DNA of 15,000 nt. Source: Glandiceps talaboti (lineage: Eukaryota > Hemichordata > Enteropneusta > Spengelidae). This document shows, one piece after another, positions 7,776 to 15,000 of this stretch. A program made the translations under genes and the position numbers. How positions within the stretch are numbered: the first letter of the stretch is position 1; the number at the start of each line of letters is the position of its first letter. The notes under the pieces are model-generated. The model was not told the origin of the DNA and did no database searches. It was given only the letters and a program-made list of their open reading frames with translations. Location of the stretch: positions 5,506,922-5,521,921 of the forward strand of contig NC_135563.1 of assembly GCF_964340395.1 (NCBI RefSeq), in the 5' to 3' direction.

Positions 7776-8231
7776 AGAGTAGAGTAGAGTAGAGTAGGGA
7801 AGTGTAGGGTAGGTTAAGGTGAGTATATTAGAGTACTAGAGTAGAGTAGGGTAGGGTATAGTTAGTGTACTAGAGTAGAATAGGGTAGAGTACAGTAGAG
7901 TAGGGTAGGGTAAGATAGGGTACAGTACAGTAGATTACTAGAGTAGGGTAGGACAGGTTAGGGTAGAGTAGAGTAGAGCAGAGTAGAGTAGAGTAGAGTA
8001 GAGTAGAGTAGGCGTGGGGTTGGGTAGAGTACTAGAGTAATGTAGGGTAGGATAGGATAGAGTAGAGTACGGTTGGGTATGGTAGAATAGAGTTAGAGTA
8101 CGGTTGGGTTTTGTAGAATAGAGTACAGTGGGGTAGAGTACAGTACACTGCAATACAGTACAGAGCAGAATAGTGCAGTGCAGTGCAGTACAGTACAGTA
8201 CAGTATAATAATTAAAGTACAATACAGTACA
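7776..8231. repeat. degenerate pentanucleotide array (AGAGT)n grading into (ACAGT)n
   Basis: Units are mainly GAGTA and GGGTA from 7776 to about 8120, then CAGTA to 8231. The second motif is that of the array at 6246-6436. TACTAGAG recurs inside (near 7834, 7868, 7936 and 8029), giving irregular longer structure. GGGTAGGG runs, such as 7903-7920, have three G-triplets close together. The minus strand reads the right half as a Tyr-Ser-Leu-Pro periodic frame (7938-8222), which is a product of the repeat. Confidence 0.95.
8064..8125. repeat. 31-bp tandem duplication inside the pentanucleotide array
   Basis: AGAGTACGGTTGGGT starts at 8064 and again at 8095, and both copies continue through GTAGAATAGAGT with only a few differences. 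This shows segmental duplication on top of pentamer slippage. Confidence 0.85.
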
Positions 8232-9525
8232 TTAGAGCGCATACTTACATTACCCGGTTAGAAACATACATTTCAGCCTCAGACTGTTAACATCATGAAT
8301 ATGGCAGAACTAGTTATGACATAAATGTGTATAGATATCAATAGATATTTACTTTGACGTGTTAAAAAAGATGTTGTATTCACTTGTGAAGCGAAGGGTA
8401 TAGATTGTCAATATCCGTTTCCGATGTTTCTTTGTAATAATGTCTGACATTTTACTTTATTAGCGATTTCTTCAGTTTCAAATATTCGCCACAGTGTGCT
8501 ACAAACATTCTACAAAATAATATGTATGTGATCCATAATGAACACTGGGTTTTTGTGTGATTAAGACTCTGTATAGGTTAAATGTCTATGCAGGATTGGA
8601 GAAAGTGTTTAATACAGCAAAAAAGTGGAAAGGTCTTATAAACAGGTGGGGCTTAGTACTCACACGATACCACATCTGCTTGAGTGACGTAACTTATTAT
8701 ATTAATATTTTGTTTATTTGCCCTGTGACTTATCCCATAAAGATTGAAATAACCGTACAGCTGCAGACCTGTATCCTATTTCCCATTCCGCACACGCTTT
8801 CCTTATTCCAAATGTCAACTGATGTGATTATGCCCATGTTTTTATAGTACTTCTTTATATCCTTCATATAAGCCTGAATATTGATGATTTTTCACACTTG
8901 TCTTAGAATTATATTTGTGTTTAAAGTAGGCATAATTCTTTTGAAATAACAGGTTTATTATGACGAATGTAGTTACAGCTGCCGATGGTCATGTCTGCAA
9001 CTATATTACATTTTCATAACATAACGTCTGCATAATAGTTTCAATATGATGTGATGAATGACTTGAAACTTTAAATTATGTAATAGAACTCCCTGATAGT
9101 TTACTTGGTGTAACCAAAGAGTACTTCAAAGGCCAATAATAAGCTTCTCTCATGCGAAATAGAAAAATTTAATAACATATTAAAGTGTCGATTAAAATCA
9201 CGGAATACAGCTAGCGAAATAATACAAGTACGTTTGCTTGAACGAATTCAGCTTCAGGCAAAGACAAATTTGGTAAACACAAAACAAGATAAGTGATAAA
9301 ACGAAAACAGTGGGTGCCTCTGATGGAGGTTGACGCGACGCTTTTATCAGTTTGCTATGGTACATGGGTTTGTTGTGTCTGTCAAAAAATTTATAGGGAC
9401 GCCCATTGTCCTGCTATGTTTAATTTCATCAATAGAAGAGATAGACACTTGCAACAATCTTGCTACAATGTATGAGGCAATAGGCACACACAGAACCCCA
9501 TTGATGTTGTTCCTGCAAAGCTTAC
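8232..9525. other. unannotated stretch with two open frames of uncertain meaning
   Basis: A 96-codon plus-strand frame (8557-8847) opens with GTG and has a hydrophobic C-terminal half. I see no ATG, acceptor with a good pyrimidine tract, or family motif, so I treat it as chance. From about 9290 the sequence becomes richer in G+C and CpG, and plus-strand frames 9293-9475 and 9330-9674 are open without ATG starts at their ends. They overlap the minus-strand exon candidate below, which explains the local composition better. Confidence 0.35.
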
Positions 9526-9643
9526 CTTCTTTCCCATATTGGATCTTGGATCGCGTCACCATCTGCATTGTGCGTGCGCGTATTTTCATGACCCTTGTCT
9601 CCGCCCTGATTGCCACGAAAACGTACCGGTTTTATTTCGCGAG
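9526..9643 (-). CDS. candidate internal coding exon, unknown product
   Basis: Read on the minus strand, the interval follows an acceptor ending TGATACAG and ends at the strong donor GAAAGAAG/GTAAGC (GT at 9524-9525). One frame is open across all 118 bases, coding 38 full residues with a charged, glycine-, asparagine- and aspartate-rich sequence: GNQGGDKGHENTRT, then DAIQDPIWER. The exon would begin after the first base of a codon and end after the second. The segment has more G+C and CpG than its flanks. A second minus frame, read through the donor, gives an arginine-rich peptide, and the plus strand is open too, so the frame is not certain. No partner exon is identified, and I do not recognise the family. 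It looks like a soluble loop or linker. Confidence 0.27.
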
Positions 9644-10533
9644 CTGTATCATTCCACAGAAAGTTAACATTTGAAACACCAACAGAAGGGTACATTTAAT
9701 GTTACTTAGGACATGCATAACTACTGCAATGATACCGCCCTTTACCAGCTTTATGTAACAAATTAATACATATCATTCAGTGGGATACCAAGCAATGTTT
9801 TCGTTATCATATCCTTAATTTGATAATAGGGCACATTGCAAAGCCTCAGTACGGTGAAATCAAATACCATAACTTTGAAAGTGGGTGTTTGAAGTAATAG
9901 CATGGTGTTGTTTTCAGAGCAAAATCGTATGTTAAATTGTCCTGATTGAGCTATAATACCATGGAGTCGGATTTAATTTTACGTCGTACAGATCAAATAT
10001 CGGATAATACAATCCTATTAGTTAAATTATGCATCATCCGCAAATCTTTCCTCCCACATGATGATATCAGTTTCAATATCGCCTACCTCATATTAAGAGG
10101 ACTCGAATGTGGGCTTTGACATTTTTCCAGACACCTTTTGAGTGCTTGTTGTACCCTTAAAGACTTGCTATACGTATTTGATTAAAAGAAGATTGAAATG
10201 AGTCACTAACCTTTATTAGTGTATTAAAACAATAATTATGTTGTGTATAGTGTTTCCTTCGATCGGTACCTGGCCATAGCATTTAACGATTCGCATCCTA
10301 CCGAGGCCAACATACCAGATCAGGTTTTTTTAAAACTAAAACAAATCGAGAGAAAAATATACCAAAGTCTGTCAGAGACTGACATCAATATGTAGAATAC
10401 GTATATAGTCATTTGTGTGAAAGTGGAAATTTAAAATAAATATCGTTTCGAAAATCCATACCGGCTGTCGTAAGATCTTTTTTTCTACAAGCATATTAAA
10501 GTCCCGGATGTTGATGTGGATTTATCTATGGTT
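9644..10533. other. unannotated A+T-rich stretch
   Basis: No repeat, RNA gene or exon-like interval with paired splice signals was recognised on either strand. Confidence 0.5.
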
Positions 10534-10538
10534 TTATT
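10533..10538 (-). promoter_or_regulatory. candidate polyadenylation signal AATAAA
   Basis: The hexamer overlaps the TAA of the longer minus-strand terminal frame and lies about 16 nt after the TAG of the shorter one. Its value depends on that exon being real. Confidence 0.15.
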
Positions 10539-10623
10539 TATAAGCCTCGATGACTAATTTTCCATCAACGTGATCCTGCTGACGGCCATGACTAGCAAAA
10601 AGGCAAAGAAGGCGGTAGTTGAG
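10534..10623 (-). CDS. candidate terminal exon, unknown product
   Basis: On the minus strand, CTTCTTACTTATTCCAG (AG at 10624-10625) makes a good acceptor. Downstream, two frames are possible. One gives a 29-residue tail, LNYRLLCLFASHGRQQDHVD and nine more residues, ending at TAA 10534-10536. The other gives a shorter, strongly hydrophobic tail, STTAFFAFLLVMAVSRITLM plus two residues and TAG, which would suit a C-terminal membrane anchor. AATAAA overlaps the first stop (10533-10538), closer than usual for use with that stop but well placed for the shorter frame. No upstream exon is identified and no family is recognised. Confidence 0.18.
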   Translation of the reverse strand, partial: LNYRLLCLFASHGRQQDHVDGKLVIEAYK

Positions 10624-11454
10624 CTGGAATAAGTAAGAAGCGCAGATAGCTTCCCCCTTCCTTCCTTCTTGCCTTCGTTTTAACGTGATTAAAAGTATCC
10701 GACTCTGCCATATTATTTTTCTTAATTTTGTACTCATTTTTTTTCATGTCTCAGAATCATACACATAATTTAGTTTAGCCATGATTTTACAGTAGATAAA
10801 TATAATGTTCGAAATATGTGAACATGTCGAGATTTTCCAATGTAAAAACTAAGGAATAAACTCAATTTTATAGTCATTCTGCAAATTAACTATGTAGATT
10901 GAAGAATGTGTTTATTAGTTGTTAGTCAACAATTACCAAATTAACAATTGCTATTGGTCATATTTCGGGTTCTTTGAAAGCAGCTGCAAGACCAATTATT
11001 GATTACGTAAATTCCTCGGTAAAGAATAACATAGGTTTGAAGACAAGAATTTTGGATATTAGAGATAGAAATGACGTGGCGGCTTAAACCCCGATTGAAT
11101 TGCTTTAATGACAATAACAAGAATTCTCGTCGGCAGATTGGGACGACATATTTAGACAATAAAGTCGGTACTTTCAACTAAATATGAAATATGCACTACT
11201 GAGCATCCTATGGAAATGGGGCAATTAAGTTGGATTTAAATTGTTTTACCTGAAGTGCTGGCTAACAGATTGCATCTACTTGGTGAACAGCAAGTAAGAG
11301 GTCGCGAATGGCTCGTATTTCCGGATGCTAATTAATGTACTTGTTAAAGTGATTTAGGTATACTGAACACAGAGAGTTGAGTTCAGGGGCTCTACAAGTA
11401 CAATGCAATACATACATGACAGCAGATCATACCACGACAACATAACATACACGT

Positions 11455-11458
<4 letters not shown>
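10624..11458. other. unannotated A+T-rich stretch
   Basis: There is no supported gene. A short interval between TTACCTGAAG (11246-11255) and GTAAGA (11294-11299) is open in one frame on the plus strand, but 38 bases is too little to call. The 78-codon minus-strand frame at 10941-11177 has no support. Confidence 0.45.

Positions 11459-11502
<44 letters not shown>
11459..11502. repeat. (TA)22 dinucleotide microsatellite
   Basis: Forty-four bases of uninterrupted TA. It is self-complementary, so either strand can form hairpins or a cruciform, and its true length is often misassembled. Confidence 0.97.
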
Positions 11503-11506
<4 letters not shown>

Positions 11507-11553
11507 CAAGTCATGTATATATACTCCAGCATAGACATTTTACACATACAGTA

Positions 11554-13230
<1,677 letters not shown>

Positions 13231-13238
13231 TCTGTCTT

Positions 13239-13269
<31 letters not shown>

Positions 13270-13278
13270 TTCTTTCTT

Positions 13279-13309
<31 letters not shown>

Positions 13310-13310
13310 T

Positions 13311-13364
<54 letters not shown>

Positions 13365-13418
13365 CCCCTATCTGTCTGTCCCCCTGTCTGTCTGTCTGTC
13401 CCTCTGTCTCTGTCTGTT
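13231..13418. repeat. interrupted (GTCT)n tetranucleotide microsatellite
   Basis: Mostly perfect CTGT/GTCT units with TTTC and CCCC interruptions near 13269-13280, 13309, 13364 and 13380. All three plus frames stay open through it as Cys-Leu-Ser-Val periodic peptides because the four-base unit contains no stop in any frame. These are not genes. Degenerate units continue to about 13490. Confidence 0.96.
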
Positions 13419-13540
13419 TATTTATGTATTTATCTATATTGGTCTACCTGTCTTTCTGTCGTTCTGTACCAGTCTCAGTCTGTCTGTTTGTTGGTCTGAT
13501 TGCCTAACTACATTTCTAAATCAATTCTGTATACGCATTT

Positions 13541-13571
13541 ATGTATGTATATATGTATGTATGTATGTATG

Positions 13572-13605
<34 letters not shown>

Positions 13606-13627
13606 TGTATGTATGTATGTATGTATG
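13541..13627. repeat. (ATGT)n tetranucleotide microsatellite
   Basis: ATGT units run through the interval with two ATAT interruptions (near 13549 and 13573). It lies about 50 bases beyond the degenerate end of the GTCT array and belongs to the same tetranucleotide cluster. Confidence 0.96.
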
Positions 13628-13975
13628 TTACAAGACCATTGAAAGGAAACAGATAGAGATTATGCACCTTGTGTAGTTCGAGTATTGGAGATGAATTTCA
13701 CTGTGCATTACTGTGTAAAATGAAAGAAATTAAGAAGTTAAGAGATGAATACTTGGACATTTTATTTCGTTTACAGTCGCCGTTACTTAAATTTGATAAT
13801 CATTCTCTATTTAAGTACATTTTTTCATTTGTAGATGGTACTGTATAGCAAGTGTCACAGCTAGATATCTCAGTGATATACTTAATATTTTCAAGACATT
13901 GTAAACATCAGTGTTTCTCTTGGTATATTTCCTTGCCAATGTCACTTCTTGTGCACACGGCTTAATAAATAAATA

Positions 13976-14048
13976 TGTATGCATGCATGCATGCATGCAT
14001 GCATGCATACATATTGCATGCACGCACGCACGCACGTACGTACGTATG
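13976..14048. repeat. compound tetranucleotide array ATGC, ACGC, ACGT
   Basis: ATGC units (about 13979-14007) are followed by CATACATATT, then ACGC units (about 14020-14035), then ACGT units ending in GTATGTC. Neighbouring blocks differ by one base. ATGC and ACGT arrays are self-complementary and can form hairpins; ACGC alternates purine and pyrimidine and may adopt Z-DNA. Confidence 0.93.
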
Positions 14049-14051
14049 TCC

Positions 14052-14220
14052 CTATCTATTTATCTATCTATCTATATCTATCTATATATCTATCTATATA
14101 TCTATAGTTATATATCTATCTTACTAACTATCTGCCTACCTACCTACATATTTACCTACCTATTTAGTTATCTAACTTTATCTAATATCTATATATATAT
14201 CTATCAAAATATCTACCCAC
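14052..14220. repeat. degenerate (ATCT)n with a (CTAC)n section
   Basis: ATCT units with ATAT insertions fill 14052-14118. CTAC units follow at about 14133-14160, with more ATCT-like units to about 14210. The periodic Ile-Tyr-Leu stretch of the plus-strand frame 13911-14273 comes from this block. Confidence 0.88.
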
Positions 14221-15000
14221 CTAAACCTAAGTCTGCTTGTTTGTCTATCGCTACACTTGTGTTTGTGAAATAATAGTACTTGTAATCCGATAGCTGCAGT
14301 CGTCCCTATTGATGGGCACAAAGGGGTATACATAAAAATAAATGACAATATGCAGTGTTCATACATTCATGTTTATAGAGAAGTGAAATACAGAGAAAAA
14401 GAGGCGGAAATATGTCGTTCCAAATAAAACAGAACGAATTTCCTAACGTCAAAGCTTGTCACTTATAGATCACCATGCGTCACTGGTGCCGGTTAATACG
14501 TCTAACAAACATGGATAATCAGATGCTAAATCACCTTGGCTGCCAGTATTTTGTTCCCTCTCGTGGGAAACATAAATAAGAACGTAATCTCTTTTGTGCA
14601 TGCAAACAAGCACAACCTTTAACAAAACCTTCATAGACCCCGTAATCTAATACCGTGCAAAAACTGTTAATTCGAACTCTAGCTCCCTGTATGAACGTGC
14701 TCGTATTTTTCTACTCATTCCAATCTAAATGTTATATAATGTTGAGGAAATTGACCGAGTTTATTGACCTATTTGAGAGGAACAGGGTCACTGGAAAGTA
14801 ATGTTTTAGATGTGTACGCGTGTATTTTAAGCTTGGTTACAAGCAAAGAGTTCCATAATAGGAAATTAACAAGTCGTGCACCTGCTCGGCACACTTCGGA
14901 TAACTGTAACCGGATATTTAGCCGTGGTGTAAATACTGCGTATGGTAACATCTGACGAAATGATACAGTTAACTCAGTGAATATCTATTTACCAGCCGTA
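14221..15000. other. unannotated stretch with a weak open interval near the end
   Basis: No gene is supported. At 14764-14955 both strands are open for about 60 codons and the sequence is richer in G+C than its flanks. The plus-strand peptide is mixed and hydrophilic, and a donor-like TATG/GTAACA occurs at 14944-14949, but there is no convincing acceptor or ATG. It could be an exon fragment, but I do not call it. Confidence 0.35.

Noticed and set aside
7840-7960. Telomere-like TAGGG repeats
   Set aside because: GGGTA units occur only as variants inside an AGAGT pentamer array and do not form TTAGGG hexamers.
7938-8222. 94-codon minus-strand frame rich in Tyr, Ser, Leu and Pro
   Set aside because: It is a translation of the AGAGT/ACAGT array.
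8249-8283. 35-base minus-strand microexon between TTAACAG and GTAAGTATGC
   Set aside because: The donor is excellent, but the interval is too short to judge and borders a repeat array.
8557-8847. 96-codon plus-strand frame
   Set aside because: It begins at GTG, has no splice or promoter support, and its length is within chance expectation for this much A+T-rich sequence.

Overview
This window looks like intergenic or intronic DNA from an animal nuclear genome, most likely a marine invertebrate. A mollusc would fit the repeat style, but that is a weak guess. It is A+T-rich and has no long open reading frame, no operon-like packing, no rRNA or tRNA gene and no intact transposon that I can recognise. 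The clearest content is tandem repeat DNA, about 2.3 kb in all. The pieces are a 36-bp minisatellite of about 22 copies (3669-4453), two related pentanucleotide arrays (6246-6436 and 7776-8231), two (TA)n tracts (11459-11502 and 11558-11663), a small symmetric tetranucleotide array (2451-2521), and a run of different tetranucleotide arrays that step from one motif to the next (13231-14220). The longest periodic reading frames are translations of these repeats and not genes.

Layout: 1-585 has a long frame broken only by two adjacent TAA codons. 1703-1972 has a possible core promoter (CRE, TATA-like and initiator-like elements) followed by a 35-codon ATG frame. 3035-3202 is the best plus-strand coding candidate: a 55-residue terminal exon with a strong splice acceptor and a downstream AATAAA. 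The minisatellite follows, then two weak exon candidates (4705-4930 and 5495-5570), then the pentanucleotide arrays. On the minus strand, 9526-9643 is a short exon candidate bounded by a good donor and a usable acceptor, and 10534-10623 is a possible terminal exon overlapping an AATAAA. From 10624 to the end there is no coding signal except a weak open stretch near 14764-14955.

No gene is recognised by family. All exon calls rest on splice-like signals plus open, hydrophilic, normal-looking peptides, and all need transcript or homology evidence. Open frames near 100 codons are expected a few times by chance in this much A+T-rich sequence, so most are left out. I found no CRISPR array, defence system, gene cluster or other new biological system. 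The points most worth a second look are the higher-order structure of the minisatellite, the stepwise motif changes in the tetranucleotide cluster, and a short stretch at 7740-7757 that resembles sequencing-adapter or cloning-vector sequence beside a repeat.
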